64,000 nt of DNA, taken from positions 558,001 to 622,000 of the forward strand of contig NZ_JUGR01000001.1 in NCBI RefSeq assembly GCF_000800015.1, given 5' to 3'. Source of the DNA: Terriglobus sp. TAA 43. Its GTDB lineage: Bacteria > Acidobacteriota > Terriglobia > Terriglobales > Acidobacteriaceae. The notes beneath the pieces are model-generated. The model saw nothing but the letters and a program-made list of their open reading frames with translations, was not told the origin of the DNA and did not search any database. Below are positions 7,980-16,978 of this stretch, piece after piece. Made by a program: the position numbers and the translations under genes. Within the stretch, counting starts at the first letter, position 1. The number at the start of each line of letters is the position of its first letter.

Positions 7980-9584
7980 ATGACAAGCTCGACGGTTGTC
8001 CGTCCTGTGAACGCATCGTTGCGTTCGGCGATTCGTCTCTCATTGTGGTTTGCGCTGGCCAAGCTGTTACTGCACATTGCAGGCACGCTTTGGCAACGGC
8101 ACATTGGCGTGGGTTATTTCCGCGACGAGTTTTATTACCTGATGTGTGGACGGCACCTGGCGTGGGGCTATGTAGATCACGGGCCCATTGTTGCCGTGCA
8201 GGCGCGCATTGCGGAGACGCTCTTTGGGCACTCGATGGTGGGCATCCGGATGTTGTCGGCGCTGGCGGGTGCGGGACGCATTTTTCTTACGGGATTACTT
8301 TGCTGGTCGTTGGGCGGCAAACGAAGTGCACAGGCGCTGGCGATGCTTGCATGCATCTGCATGCCGCTCTATCTCGGCGTCGACAGCTACCTGAGCATGA
8401 ATTCTTTTGAGAGCCTGTTCTGGATGACTTGCCTGCTTGCTGTCATTCTTCTGTTGCGCGATGAAAGCGATGGTGTGGATCGGCGCTGGATATGGTGGAG
8501 CGTCTTTGGCTTGTCCGCCGGGATTGGGTTGTTGAACAAGCCGTCGATGGCTTTCTTTCTTTTCTGTCTTGGGATTGCGCTGCTGGTTACGCCGCAGCGT
8601 CGCGTGTTGTTTACGCGGCAGGCTTTGTTTGGCATTGTGCTGTTGGCGGTTATTGCTATGCCGAATCTGCTGTGGCAGATGCATAATCACTGGCCCACGC
8701 TGGAGTTTCTGCATAACGGTCGAGTGAAGGGCAAGAATGTTCATTTGAATCCTGCGGCTTGGATTCTGAACCAGTTGATGGTTCTTGGGCCCTGGACGGC
8801 TTTCGTTTGGATTCCTGGGCTGGTGCATCTGTTGAAGCGTGCGGATCGCCGCTGGCTGGGTTTGACCTGGCTGATCCTGCTGGTGCTAATGATTGCCCTT
8901 GGAGCGAAGGATTATTACTTTGCGCCGATCTATCCCATTTTGTTTGCTGCTGGTGGGATTGCCTGGACGAATCGTTTTGCTTCGCGTAAGGCTGTGCAAC
9001 AGGATCGCGTGGTCGCGTTTCCTGTTGCTTTCGTGACGATGATTGTTTTAACCGCGCTGGTGCTTCCTACTGCGATCTTTGTGTTGCCACCAAACACCTT
9101 TGTGGCTTACGTGAAGGCGATGCATATTCCGGTGGGGGATTCGGAAAATACCGGCGGTCATCAGATTCTTCCGCAGTTCTATGCGGATCGCTATGGATGG
9201 CAGGAGAATCTGGCGGAGGTTGCACGCATTGTGAATGGCCTCTCGCCGGAGGATCGAGCGAAGGTGGGCATCTTCGGCGGCAATTATGGCGAAGCAGCGT
9301 CGCTGGAATGGTTAAGCAGCGTGCAAGGTATCGCGTTGCCGACTGTGATTTCCGAACACAACAACTACTGGCTGTGGGGTACACGTGGGCTCGATGCGGA
9401 AGTGATGATCATTGATCGCAAGACCAGCGTGGCGAAGCTGCAGGAGTACTACCAGGACGTGCAGGTGGTGGGGCATGTCGATAATCCGCTGTCTATGTGG
9501 TACGAGCAACACGACATCTACCTAGTGCGTCACCGGAAGGTGCCGCTGGCGCCGGACTGGGCTGAGAGCCGTATCTACTACTAA
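7980..9584 (+). CDS. ArnT/PMT-like family 39 glycosyltransferase
   Basis: A 534-residue polytopic protein with about 10-12 hydrophobic segments over residues 15-390 and a soluble C-terminal part. The first periplasmic loop has the FRDEFYYL and DHGPI motifs of GT39/ArnT enzymes, which transfer a sugar from a polyprenyl phosphate to lipid A or protein outside the inner membrane. The open frame begins at a TTG at 7956, but the ATG at 7980 starts just before the first basic/hydrophobic stretch and is preferred. No undecaprenyl-sugar synthase lies nearby, so donor and acceptor are unknown. Confidence 0.85.
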   Translation: MTSSTVVRPVNASLRSAIRLSLWFALAKLLLHIAGTLWQRHIGVGYFRDEFYYLMCGRHLAWGYVDHGPIVAVQARIAETLFGHSMVGIRMLSALAGAGRIFLTGLLCWSLGGKRSAQALAMLACICMPLYLGVDSYLSMNSFESLFWMTCLLAVILLLRDESDGVDRRWIWWSVFGLSAGIGLLNKPSMAFFLFCLGIALLVTPQRRVLFTRQALFGIVLLAVIAMPNLLWQMHNHWPTLEFLHNGRVKGKNVHLNPAAWILNQLMVLGPWTAFVWIPGLVHLLKRADRRWLGLTWLILLVLMIALGAKDYYFAPIYPILFAAGGIAWTNRFASRKAVQQDRVVAFPVAFVTMIVLTALVLPTAIFVLPPNTFVAYVKAMHIPVGDSENTGGHQILPQFYADRYGWQENLAEVARIVNGLSPEDRAKVGIFGGNYGEAASLEWLSSVQGIALPTVISEHNNYWLWGTRGLDAEVMIIDRKTSVAKLQEYYQDVQVVGHVDNPLSMWYEQHDIYLVRHRKVPLAPDWAESRIYY

Positions 9585-9630
9585 AGAATTTGGTGTGGAG
9601 CGCGGTGGATGCTAGGCTCGATTGCACCGC

Positions 9631-11019
9631 ATGAACTCTGATCACGAACTTCCTCGCGTACTTGGCGCACGCCATGCAATGGCCCTGGTGGTGGGCATCA
9701 TTATTGGCAGCGGCATCTTCCTGGTGCCGCGCGAAATGGTGGCTGCTGTCGGCAAGAGCAGCACGCTTTATGCGGTATGGATCGTGGGCGGTCTGCTGAG
9801 TTTGTTTGGCGCGCTGACCTATGCGGAGATCTCCGCGGGGCGTCCTGCTTATGGCGGTGAGTATGCGTTCCTGCGCGAGGCCTATGGCGATCTGGTTGGC
9901 TTCCTGCATATGTGGACGTGGTGGACAATTGCGAAGCCTGCTTCGATTGCCACAGTCGTGAGCGGACTCACGCGGACGCTGGCTACGTTTGCGATGTTTT
10001 CTTTCTTTGCGAACCCGGCATTCCTTGGCATGAACTGGGGACAGGTTGCGGCGCTGGTCGCGCTTTGGCTTGTGACGGGGCTGGATATTGTTGGCACTCG
10101 AAAGGCCGCGGATGTGCAGGCGGCGCTTACTTTGCTGAAGGTCGCAATCATCCTGGTAATTGGTGTGAGTTGCTTTGTCTTCTCCGGGCCTGTGGGGACA
10201 CTGCATAACTTTGCCACCGTGTTTGGTGGGGCGCGTGGTGGATTCGCTGGCTTTATGGTGGCGTTGATTGCGGCGCTGTGGGCCTACGACGGATGGAGCG
10301 ATGTAGCGACTCTGGCGGGCGAGGTAAAGAAGCCGCAGCGCGATCTGCCGGTGGCTTACATCGGCGGCATCCTCATCGTGGGTGCGCTGTACATGCTGAC
10401 GAATGCGGCGATTCAATATGTGTTGCCGGCATCTGCGCTGGCTGCTGCGGATCGGCCTGCGGTGGATGCGATCAGGACGGTGCTGGGTCAGCATGGCATT
10501 GCGTGGGGTGCGGCGCTGGTGAGCATTGGTATGGCCATCAGCATTACCGCGACGCTGGTTGGAACTACGCTTTCCGGTGCGCGCATCGGGTTTGCAGCAT
10601 CGCGCGATGGATTGTTTTTCGCTCGTATTGCGAATGTGCATCCGCGCTATCAAACACCGGCGTTTGCGCTGGTGGTGCAGTCCGCCATTGGGTCGTTGCT
10701 GATCTTTGCGATTGGCAAGTTTCAGGCGCTGTTTTCGTTGGCGATCTTTGCGGAGTGGATTACGTACGGGCTTGCGGTGAGTACAGTGTTTGTCTTCCGC
10801 AAGCGTGATGCGATTTCAGGTCGTGCTCGTCTGTTCTCGACGCCGGGATATCCGGTGGTGCCGATTCTCTTTATCCTTGCGGCGATTGCGTTGACCGTCT
10901 TCCAGCTTGTGGACGATCCGAAGAACACGCTGCTTGGTTGCATTGTCATTCTGCTTGGCATTCCCCTATTCCGTTACTTTGAGCGGAAGAAGAATGCGGC
11001 AGCGCTCCCGATACACTAG
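9631..11019 (+). CDS. APC-family amino acid permease
   Basis: A 462-residue inner-membrane transporter with about 12 hydrophobic segments and the characteristic first-helix motif IIIGSGIFLVP of the APC/LAT amino acid-polyamine-organocation family. It probably exchanges or imports amino acids. Its stop lies 5 nt before the HipA-like kinase gene, so the two may be cotranscribed, although the kinase also has its own -10 hexamer. I use the ATG at 9631 rather than the in-frame TTG three codons earlier. Confidence 0.88.
   Translation: MNSDHELPRVLGARHAMALVVGIIIGSGIFLVPREMVAAVGKSSTLYAVWIVGGLLSLFGALTYAEISAGRPAYGGEYAFLREAYGDLVGFLHMWTWWTIAKPASIATVVSGLTRTLATFAMFSFFANPAFLGMNWGQVAALVALWLVTGLDIVGTRKAADVQAALTLLKVAIILVIGVSCFVFSGPVGTLHNFATVFGGARGGFAGFMVALIAALWAYDGWSDVATLAGEVKKPQRDLPVAYIGGILIVGALYMLTNAAIQYVLPASALAAADRPAVDAIRTVLGQHGIAWGAALVSIGMAISITATLVGTTLSGARIGFAASRDGLFFARIANVHPRYQTPAFALVVQSAIGSLLIFAIGKFQALFSLAIFAEWITYGLAVSTVFVFRKRDAISGRARLFSTPGYPVVPILFILAAIALTVFQLVDDPKNTLLGCIVILLGIPLFRYFERKKNAAALPIH
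11012..11017 (+). promoter_or_regulatory. Putative -10 element for the HipA-like kinase gene
   Basis: TACACT overlaps the end of the permease gene and ends 7 nt before the kinase ATG. No Shine-Dalgarno sequence is present and the -35 is weak, so an internal leaderless promoter is only tentative. Confidence 0.35.
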
Positions 11020-11024
11020 AAAAC

Positions 11025-11789
11025 ATGCGGTCTGTTCTGGCAACGCGGTATGTCCTTGCACTTCGTGAAGGCGGTTCTCTGCCTGCGATTGTGGAAGCTG
11101 ACGATCTTGGCATGTACGTCACCAAGTTTCGTGGTGCCGGGCAGGGATTGTTCGCTCTGACCGCGGAGATTATCGCTGGCGAAATTGGCCGTGCGCTTGG
11201 TTTAAAGGTGCCAGAGATTGTGCTGGTGGAAGTTGATCCCGTGCTTGGTCGAAGCGATCCGGATGCGGAGATTCGTCACCTGCTGAAGGCAAGTGTGGGA
11301 ACGAATGTGGGTCTGGATTATCTGCCGGGATCTACTGATTTTGTTGCAGCTGCTGGTGACAAGGTTTCTACACAGACAGCTTCCCTTGCCGTTTGGTTTG
11401 ACAGCTTTGTTCAGAACGTCGACCGCACACCACGCAATCCGAATTTGTTGATGTGGCATCGCGAACTGTACCTGATCGACCATGGCGCGGCGATGTATTT
11501 CCATCATCATTGGGAGACGATGCCGGGCAAGGCGCGTTCGCCGTTTCCGCAGATTGATCAGCATGTGCTGCTGCCGTTTGCCAGCGAGATTGCCGCGGCT
11601 GGTGCGATTGCTCGTGAGCGGCTGAATGAAACTGTTCTAAGCGACATTCTTGCGCTGGTGCCAGATGATTTTCTTGGCAGCGATGTAGAAGGTATTCGCG
11701 AAGCGTATCTTCGCTTCTTTGTGGAACGACTGGAACACGCAGACATCTTCGAACAGGAGGCCATCCGTGCACGCGAACGTCAGCTTTGA
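11025..11789 (+). CDS. HipA-like kinase-fold protein
   Basis: A 254-residue protein I assign to the HipA-like kinase domain family found beside DUF3037. Kinase-like features can be seen: a Lys in VTKFRG near residue 34 followed by a Gly-rich turn, a catalytic-loop-like VDRTPRNPN, and YLIDHGAAMYF in the place of the metal-binding DFG. It is about half the length of a true HipA and lacks the N-terminal couple_hipA region, so a HipA-type toxin role is not established. It overlaps the DUF3037 gene by 23 nt, which suggests coupled translation and a joint function. Confidence 0.7.
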   Translation: MRSVLATRYVLALREGGSLPAIVEADDLGMYVTKFRGAGQGLFALTAEIIAGEIGRALGLKVPEIVLVEVDPVLGRSDPDAEIRHLLKASVGTNVGLDYLPGSTDFVAAAGDKVSTQTASLAVWFDSFVQNVDRTPRNPNLLMWHRELYLIDHGAAMYFHHHWETMPGKARSPFPQIDQHVLLPFASEIAAAGAIARERLNETVLSDILALVPDDFLGSDVEGIREAYLRFFVERLEHADIFEQEAIRARERQL

Positions 11790-12228
11790 TTACGCCGTGC
11801 TGCGCGTGGTGCCACGCGTGGAGCGCGAAGAGTTTGTGAATGCGGGCGTGATCCTGTACAGCCAGGAGTTGCGCTATCTTGCGTGCTGCATCGGACTGGA
11901 TTCCGAGCGCCTGCGCGCTTTGGCTCCTGACGTGGATACAGAAGCGATCGAGCAACACCTGAAGGCGTTCTCACAGGTCTGTTCAGGGAATCCGGATGGT
12001 GGACCGATGGCGAAGCTGTCGCAGCGCGAGCGCTTTCACTGGTTGACTGCACCTCGAAGCACCATGCTGCAGACGTCCAGTATTCGTACCGGCATTTGTT
12101 CTCGTGACGGTCTGTCACATGAGGATTTGGATCAACGTCTATTCGAAATCGCATCGACCGTATTGGTCAGAGACGTTTGCTCGCAGCGCTCGATCGTTCG
12201 TGCGTCAACAGAAAAGCCCACGTCCTAA
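11767..12228 (+). CDS. DUF3037 protein paired with the HipA-like kinase
   Basis: Protein of 153 residues beginning VHANVSFDYAVLRVVPRVEREEF, matching the DUF3037 family, which has no known function. I chose the GTG at 11767 because a strong AGGAGG lies at 11755-11760 with a 6-nt spacer, inside the kinase gene. The stop codon lies just inside the loop of the downstream terminator. Family members are usually next to a HipA-like kinase gene, as here; by analogy it could be the partner or substrate of the kinase, but that is inference. Confidence 0.75.
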   Translation: MHANVSFDYAVLRVVPRVEREEFVNAGVILYSQELRYLACCIGLDSERLRALAPDVDTEAIEQHLKAFSQVCSGNPDGGPMAKLSQRERFHWLTAPRSTMLQTSSIRTGICSRDGLSHEDLDQRLFEIASTVLVRDVCSQRSIVRASTEKPTS

Positions 12229-12245
12229 AAACAAGACGTGGGCTT
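12214..12245. terminator. Bidirectional terminator, DUF3037 / glgA
   Basis: An 11-bp perfect stem: AAGCCCACGTC (12214-12224) and GACGTGGGCTT (12235-12245), loop of 10 nt. The reverse-strand tail is TTTTC, suited to glgA; the forward tail is GATGAAG. The DUF3037 stop lies at the start of the loop. Confidence 0.8.
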
Positions 12246-12262
12246 GATGAAGCGATGTTGGC

Positions 12263-13717
12263 TTAACTCCAGGTACGGTTTGCGACGACGCGCTCGTAGA
12301 TTTTTGTGTACTCCTCTGCTGGCTTGTCCCAGGAGAAGTCTTCTTCCATGCCGCGCTTCATGATCTCTTCCCACTGTTCCTTGTTCTGGAAGGTGGCAAG
12401 TGCGCGACGAATGGCATCGAGGAAGTCCAACGGGTTGTAACCGTGGAACTTGAATCCGTTGCCTTTGCCGTCGTGTTCTTCGTATACGGTGTCTTCCAAT
12501 CCACCAGTGGATCGCACGACGGGGACTGTGCCGTAGCGCAGCGAATACATCTGATTCAGGCCGCTGGGTTCGTACCGCGATGGCATGAGGAAGATATCGC
12601 TGCCTGCCTCTACCTTGTGCGCCATCGTGTTGTCATAACGGACCTGAACACGCACCTTGTCTGGATAACGGAGAGCGAGTTCGCCGAGCAGGCGTTCGTA
12701 ATACTCCTCGCCTGTGCCGAGTGCGAGAAGGACGATGTCGTCCTGCACGAGATCGTTGATGATGGCCGCCAGCAGATCGAAGCCCTTCTGCGTAGCGAAA
12801 CGCGAGACGATGCCGAGTACCGCGGTCTGATCTTCGACGCCATCGATGCCAAAGGCGTGTAACAGATCGCGGCGGCACTCTTTCTTGCCCTTTAGGTTAT
12901 CTGCCGAGTAGTGAGCGGCGATGTGTTTGTCCTGTGTCGGGTCCCACTCTTCGTAATCCACACCGTTCAGAATGCCGAAGAGGTCCGCGCTGCGGCGGCG
13001 GAAGATCGAATCAAGACCGTTGCCAAATTCGCTGGTCTGAATCTCTTCCGCGTAGCGGCGGCTTACCGTTGTCAGCGCATCCGCGTAAACCAATCCGCCT
13101 TTGAGGAGATTGACGCTGTCGTACATCTCCAGCTTGTCCATGGTGAACATGTCCCACGGCAGCAAGAGGCGCGGCATAATGTCCGACGGGAACCAGCCCT
13201 GATAGCCGGCGTTGTGAACGGTAAAGACGCATGGCACGCGGCGCAGAGCGGGATCGAAGAAATAGATGGACCGCAGAAAGATGGGGATGAGCGCGGCCTG
13301 CCAATCATGTGCGTGGAAGACGTCGGGCACGCCGAGAATCTTGCTTGCTTCGATCACCGCACGGCTGAAGAGCCCGAAACGCTCCCAGTTGTCGGGATAG
13401 TCGCCGCTGGGCGTGGCGTAGAAATTTTCGCGGTCAAACATCTCCGGGCAATCGATGAAGTAAATCTGCACGCCTTCATGCACGCCACCGTCCAGCACGC
13501 TGGCGTAGCGCTGGTAGTAGGTGTACGGCATGGTGAGGCTGGAGATGACTACGGGAAGATCCGGCAGTTTTTTCGCCACCTGCCGGTAATACGGCACGAA
13601 GGTGGTGACACGATGTCCCATACGTACCAGCACGGGCGGTAACGCGCCCACCACGTCTGCAAGGCCGCCGGTCTTGGCCCAGGGTACACACTCCGATGCT
13701 GCAAATACGATGTGCAT
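12263..13717 (-). CDS. glgA: Glycogen synthase (ADP-glucose)
   Basis: GlgA of 484 residues, the GT5 enzyme that extends alpha-1,4-glucan from ADP-glucose in the cytoplasm. The N-terminal KTGGLADV motif (15-22) binds the nucleotide sugar and is intact. The C-terminal half carries the conserved PSRYEPSGLNQMYSLRYGT segment with the catalytic Glu region. Length is typical. AGGAG precedes the ATG with good spacing. The other glucan gene in the window, malQ, is 32 kb away, so glycogen genes are not clustered here. Divergent from rsmA. Confidence 0.95.
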   Translation of the reverse strand: MHIVFAASECVPWAKTGGLADVVGALPPVLVRMGHRVTTFVPYYRQVAKKLPDLPVVISSLTMPYTYYQRYASVLDGGVHEGVQIYFIDCPEMFDRENFYATPSGDYPDNWERFGLFSRAVIEASKILGVPDVFHAHDWQAALIPIFLRSIYFFDPALRRVPCVFTVHNAGYQGWFPSDIMPRLLLPWDMFTMDKLEMYDSVNLLKGGLVYADALTTVSRRYAEEIQTSEFGNGLDSIFRRRSADLFGILNGVDYEEWDPTQDKHIAAHYSADNLKGKKECRRDLLHAFGIDGVEDQTAVLGIVSRFATQKGFDLLAAIINDLVQDDIVLLALGTGEEYYERLLGELALRYPDKVRVQVRYDNTMAHKVEAGSDIFLMPSRYEPSGLNQMYSLRYGTVPVVRSTGGLEDTVYEEHDGKGNGFKFHGYNPLDFLDAIRRALATFQNKEQWEEIMKRGMEEDFSWDKPAEEYTKIYERVVANRTWS

Positions 13718-13778
13718 CTACACTCCTGTTTCCATGCTCCACGTTACTCTAACGAGAGGAGCACGCACACCGTATCAG

Positions 13779-14567
13779 ATGCAGCCACGCAAACCAAAGC
13801 TCGGACAAAACTTTCTGGTGGACGACAACGCGCGGCATCGCATTGCGGATGCGTTGGGTGATGTGTCCTCGCGCACGGTCATTGAGATTGGCCCCGGGCA
13901 TGGCGCGATTACGACGATTCTTGCCGAACGAGCGAAAAAGCTGACCTGCATTGAGCTGGACAGGTCGCTGGTACCGGAGCTTCGTTTCAAGTTTCGCAAT
14001 CATCCGAATGTGGAGATTATCGAAGCGGACATCCTGGAGACGGACATCACGGCGCTTGTTCCTGAGGGTGAAAAGGCGTTGGTCATTGGCAATCTGCCGT
14101 ACTACATCACCAGCGACATTCTGCTGCATTTGTGCGCGCATGAAGCTTCGATGGAACTGGCCGTGGTGATGATGCAGCGTGAAGTGGCAGAGCGTGTGGC
14201 GGCGGAGCCGGGCAATCGTGACTTTGGGCTGTTGTCCGCTACGGTGCAGATGTATGCGGACGTGGCCAATGTGTTCACGCTGCCGCCGGAGGCGTTTGAT
14301 CCTCCGCCGGATGTGTACTCCACGGTGTTGCGGATGCGCTTTGCGCCGCGGTTTGCGGAGCTTGGCATTACAGATGCTAAGGGATTTGATCGTTTTTTGA
14401 AGCTTTGCTTTCAGCAGAAGCGCAAGACGCTGAACAACAATCTGCGTGCTGCGGGATATACCTCAGAGCAGATTGCACAAGCATGTAATGCTGCGGGGAT
14501 TGAGCCGTCTGCAAGGGCCGAGGCGTTGCCGCTCGATCGCTTTGCGGCGCTTTATCGCGCCATGTAA
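13779..14567 (+). CDS. rsmA: 16S rRNA dimethyladenosine transferase (KsgA)
   Basis: RsmA/KsgA of 262 residues, which dimethylates two adjacent adenosines in the 3-prime hairpin of 16S rRNA late in 30S assembly. GQNFL at the N-terminus, the SAM-binding VIEIGPGHGAIT, and the catalytic NLPYYIT motif are all present. The frame is open much further upstream, through the opposite-strand glgA start, but homology begins at MQPRKPKLGQNF (ATG 13779). The stop is one base from the stop of the convergent exported-protein gene. Confidence 0.94.
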   Translation: MQPRKPKLGQNFLVDDNARHRIADALGDVSSRTVIEIGPGHGAITTILAERAKKLTCIELDRSLVPELRFKFRNHPNVEIIEADILETDITALVPEGEKALVIGNLPYYITSDILLHLCAHEASMELAVVMMQREVAERVAAEPGNRDFGLLSATVQMYADVANVFTLPPEAFDPPPDVYSTVLRMRFAPRFAELGITDAKGFDRFLKLCFQQKRKTLNNNLRAAGYTSEQIAQACNAAGIEPSARAEALPLDRFAALYRAM

Positions 14568-14568
14568 C

Positions 14569-15204
14569 TTACTTCGCGGATTCCTGGCTGGCCAGTGTCA
14601 ACAGGCTTTGTGCGTTGGCTCTTACGCGATCCATCAGCGCTTCATCTTCAACCAGTCGTTGCAGCGTGGGCTGGATGGCGACGACTTCTACAGCGCGATG
14701 CTCTTTTACATCGGCTACGAAGCGGTGCATGACTGCATCCAGACCGAGACGGTCGTAGCGATGCAGACGGTCTAGCTCCACACCGGTCTGGATCGTGTTG
14801 GCGAGGGCCATGAGATAGTCGGTGGACTGGCCGAGCGCCTTGTTGTCGGTGTAATTGAAGCTGCAATGGGCTTCGGAGGCGCCGCTGGGCCAATAGGTGA
14901 CGTCCTTCTGTCCCATGTTCGCAATGCCCTTGCTCCTGGTTTCGCAGGGTTGCAAATTGTTCGATTGGCCAAGTAGCCAGCCGAGCTTTTCGCGGCCTGT
15001 TGCTGACATGTGGAAGCTGATAAGGCCGGGGTCGATTCCCTTCGTCGGTTTGCCGGTGTAGTGGGCATCCCCCTGCTCGGGGATGATGATCTTCCAATGC
15101 GGCACGGTCAGGCCTTCGCGGTCATACGTCATGGTGACGCTGTAGGTCGACTGTGCGTGCAACGGCAAGGCAAGCAGCAATGTGGCAAGGAACAATTGCT
15201 TCAT
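14569..15204 (-). CDS. Exported hypothetical protein coupled to ruvC
   Basis: Protein of 211 residues of unknown function. Residues 1-19 (MKQLFLATLLLALPLHAQS) form a clear signal peptide. The mature part has two cysteines (in PCET and AHCSF) that could form a periplasmic disulfide and no recognised domain; its helical C-terminal third ends LLTLASQES. The ATG at 15204 overlaps the ruvC stop in an ATGA arrangement, so translation should be coupled to ruvC. An earlier in-frame start would lie inside ruvC and spoil the signal peptide. Confidence 0.75.
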   Translation of the reverse strand: MKQLFLATLLLALPLHAQSTYSVTMTYDREGLTVPHWKIIIPEQGDAHYTGKPTKGIDPGLISFHMSATGREKLGWLLGQSNNLQPCETRSKGIANMGQKDVTYWPSGASEAHCSFNYTDNKALGQSTDYLMALANTIQTGVELDRLHRYDRLGLDAVMHRFVADVKEHRAVEVVAIQPTLQRLVEDEALMDRVRANAQSLLTLASQESAK

Positions 15205-15707
15205 CGGACTCCGACGCCTATCTGTGTCTGAGCAGTATGAACGTGGCAAATGGCAATGGCCAGAGCGTCGGCAGCGTCGGCGGGTTCTGGCGCTTTCTCC
15301 AGGTCGAGTAGACGAGCCACCATGAACTGGACCTGCTCCTTCGCGGCAAGGCCGTAGCCCACGACTGCTGATTTGATGGACAAAGGTGCGTATTCGCTGA
15401 CGGAAAGGCCGCAGGATGCCGCTGCCAGCATGGCCACACCGCGTACGTGGCCCAGTTTCAATGCACTTTTGGCATTTGCGGCGAAAAAGACATCTTCAAT
15501 TGCCACGCAATCGGGCTGATAAGCCGCCAGCAGGCCTGTTAACTCGACGTATACCTGTTGAAGGCGCAGCGGTGTGCGCTCCTTCTTATTCAGCCGGATA
15601 GCCCCGGCGGCAACGGGCACGAGACGGCGTTCGCGCGGTGTTTCCTCTACCTGGACGACGCCCCATCCGGTGTATTCCGTCCCGCAATCGATGCCGAAAA
15701 CCCGCAT
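15201..15707 (-). CDS. ruvC: Holliday junction resolvase
   Basis: RuvC of 168 residues, the dimeric endonuclease that resolves Holliday junctions with RuvAB. The four acidic residues of the RNase H-like site can be placed: Asp7 in GIDCGTEYTG, Glu71 in CVAIEDVFF, and aspartates in EPADAADALAIA near the C-terminus. The frame runs 29 codons further upstream, but MRVFGIDCG is the family start, and TACACT sits exactly 7 nt upstream of that ATG. ruvA and ruvB are not in the window. Confidence 0.94.
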   Translation of the reverse strand: MRVFGIDCGTEYTGWGVVQVEETPRERRLVPVAAGAIRLNKKERTPLRLQQVYVELTGLLAAYQPDCVAIEDVFFAANAKSALKLGHVRGVAMLAAASCGLSVSEYAPLSIKSAVVGYGLAAKEQVQFMVARLLDLEKAPEPADAADALAIAICHVHTAQTQIGVGVR

Positions 15708-15714
15708 GGTGACG

Positions 15715-15720
15715 AGTGTA
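15715..15720 (-). promoter_or_regulatory. Putative -10 element of ruvC, leaderless
   Basis: On the reverse strand TACACT ends 7 nt before the ruvC ATG; no Shine-Dalgarno sequence lies between. I see no convincing -35. Confidence 0.4.
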
Positions 15721-15899
15721 TCGTTTGCAGGCTGCGAACGGCGACGGGAGGTGGCCGAGTCGATAACCGCATATGAAAAGCCGTGATATTTCATGTACCA
15801 GCGCCCTGACAGAACTCTTACACACGGGAGGGTGTCCTTCGCGATAGGGTCAATGGTGTAGAGCGGAACCAGAAACCTTCCGCCGGAAAGCAGAGCAGA

Positions 15900-16886
15900 A
15901 TGTCACCAGTTGTTGACCAGGTTGAGCAGAATACATCTACAGCAACACCCGCCGACCAGCCCGCGCGCCATGTTGCGGCCGCCGTTGCACAGCGCGAAAA
16001 GGTGAAGCAGGACCTGCGCATGGGACGTGAGCACCAGCAGGGACGCATCAACTGGATTACGACCATTGCGTTCAGCATCTTCCACGTGCTGGGTTTTGCT
16101 GCCCTGTTCTTCTGGTCGTGGAAGTATGTGATCTGCGCCGCCGTCATGTATTTCCTGGCGATCAATGTGGGCATCGGTATGACGTACCACCGCCTGCTGA
16201 CCCACCGCGGATACCGCGTTCCCCGCTGGCTTGAGATTGCCCTGACCACCTGCGGCACCCTGGCGCTGGAAGGCGGACCGATTTTCTGGGTGGCCACGCA
16301 CCGCGTTCATCATCAACACAGCGACCACGACGGCGATCCGCATACGCCGAACGATGGCACCTTCTGGGCTCACATTGGCTGGATCATCACCGGTCGTGCC
16401 CTGCACAGCGAAACCGCCCTGCTGGGCCGCTACGCTCCTGACCTTACCCGCGACCCCGCGCAGCGCTGGCTGAGCAAGTACCACTGGCTCCCCTTGACCA
16501 TCGCTGGCTTCATTCAGATGGGCATTGGCTACTGGATGGGTGGCATTCACGACGCTCTGGGCATGGTTCTGTGGGGCACGTTCCTGCGCGTCTGCATCGG
16601 CGTTCACGCCACCTGGCTGGTGAACTCTGCGACGCATATGTTCGGCGGTCGCCGCTTTGAGACTAAGGACGACTCCCGCAATAGCTGGTGGGTTGCCCTT
16701 CTGACCGGTGGCGAAGGCTGGCACAACAACCACCATGCGCATCCGGTGAGCGTTCGTCACGGCCTGGTCTGGTACGAGTTCGACCCCAACTACTACGGCA
16801 TCTGGCTCCTGGAGAAGGTCGGTCTGGCGAAGAAGGTCCAGGTTGCCAAGTGGGACCCGAAGAACCCGAAACCGGCTGGCGCGTAA
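15900..16886 (+). CDS. Membrane acyl desaturase (delta-9 type)
   Basis: A 328-residue integral-membrane di-iron desaturase that introduces a cis double bond into acyl chains, normally at C9. All three histidine boxes are present: HRLLTH, HRVHHQH and HNNHH. Four hydrophobic segments surround them (about 55-110 and 190-250). The first 45 residues are polar and Gln/Arg-rich, beyond the usual catalytic core. It probably tunes membrane fluidity. No redox partner gene is adjacent. The 192-nt region between this gene and ruvC holds the ruvC promoter and nothing else I can identify with confidence. Confidence 0.92.
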   Translation: MSPVVDQVEQNTSTATPADQPARHVAAAVAQREKVKQDLRMGREHQQGRINWITTIAFSIFHVLGFAALFFWSWKYVICAAVMYFLAINVGIGMTYHRLLTHRGYRVPRWLEIALTTCGTLALEGGPIFWVATHRVHHQHSDHDGDPHTPNDGTFWAHIGWIITGRALHSETALLGRYAPDLTRDPAQRWLSKYHWLPLTIAGFIQMGIGYWMGGIHDALGMVLWGTFLRVCIGVHATWLVNSATHMFGGRRFETKDDSRNSWWVALLTGGEGWHNNHHAHPVSVRHGLVWYEFDPNYYGIWLLEKVGLAKKVQVAKWDPKNPKPAGA

Positions 16887-16910
16887 GCTTCCAACCTAAG
16901 AGACACCGAA

Positions 16911-16938
16911 GGGCACAAAGTTCACAAGCTTTGTGCCC
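16911..16938 (+). terminator. Terminator after the desaturase gene
   Basis: GGGCACAAAG (16911-16920), 8-nt loop, CTTTGTGCCC (16929-16938), then TTTCCCTTT. Confidence 0.8.
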
Positions 16939-16978
16939 TTTCCCTTTGCCCAAGTGTAAGTGCCACAATAGACAAGCG

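Noticed and set aside
9493-10653. A 386-residue reverse-strand frame across the permease gene
   Set aside because: Its composition (Arg/His/Gln-rich) is that of an antisense shadow; the forward permease has clear membrane helices and the GSGIF motif.
15708-15794. 29-codon N-terminal extension of RuvC
   Set aside because: It would displace the catalytic Asp7 from its invariant position and cover the TACACT element.
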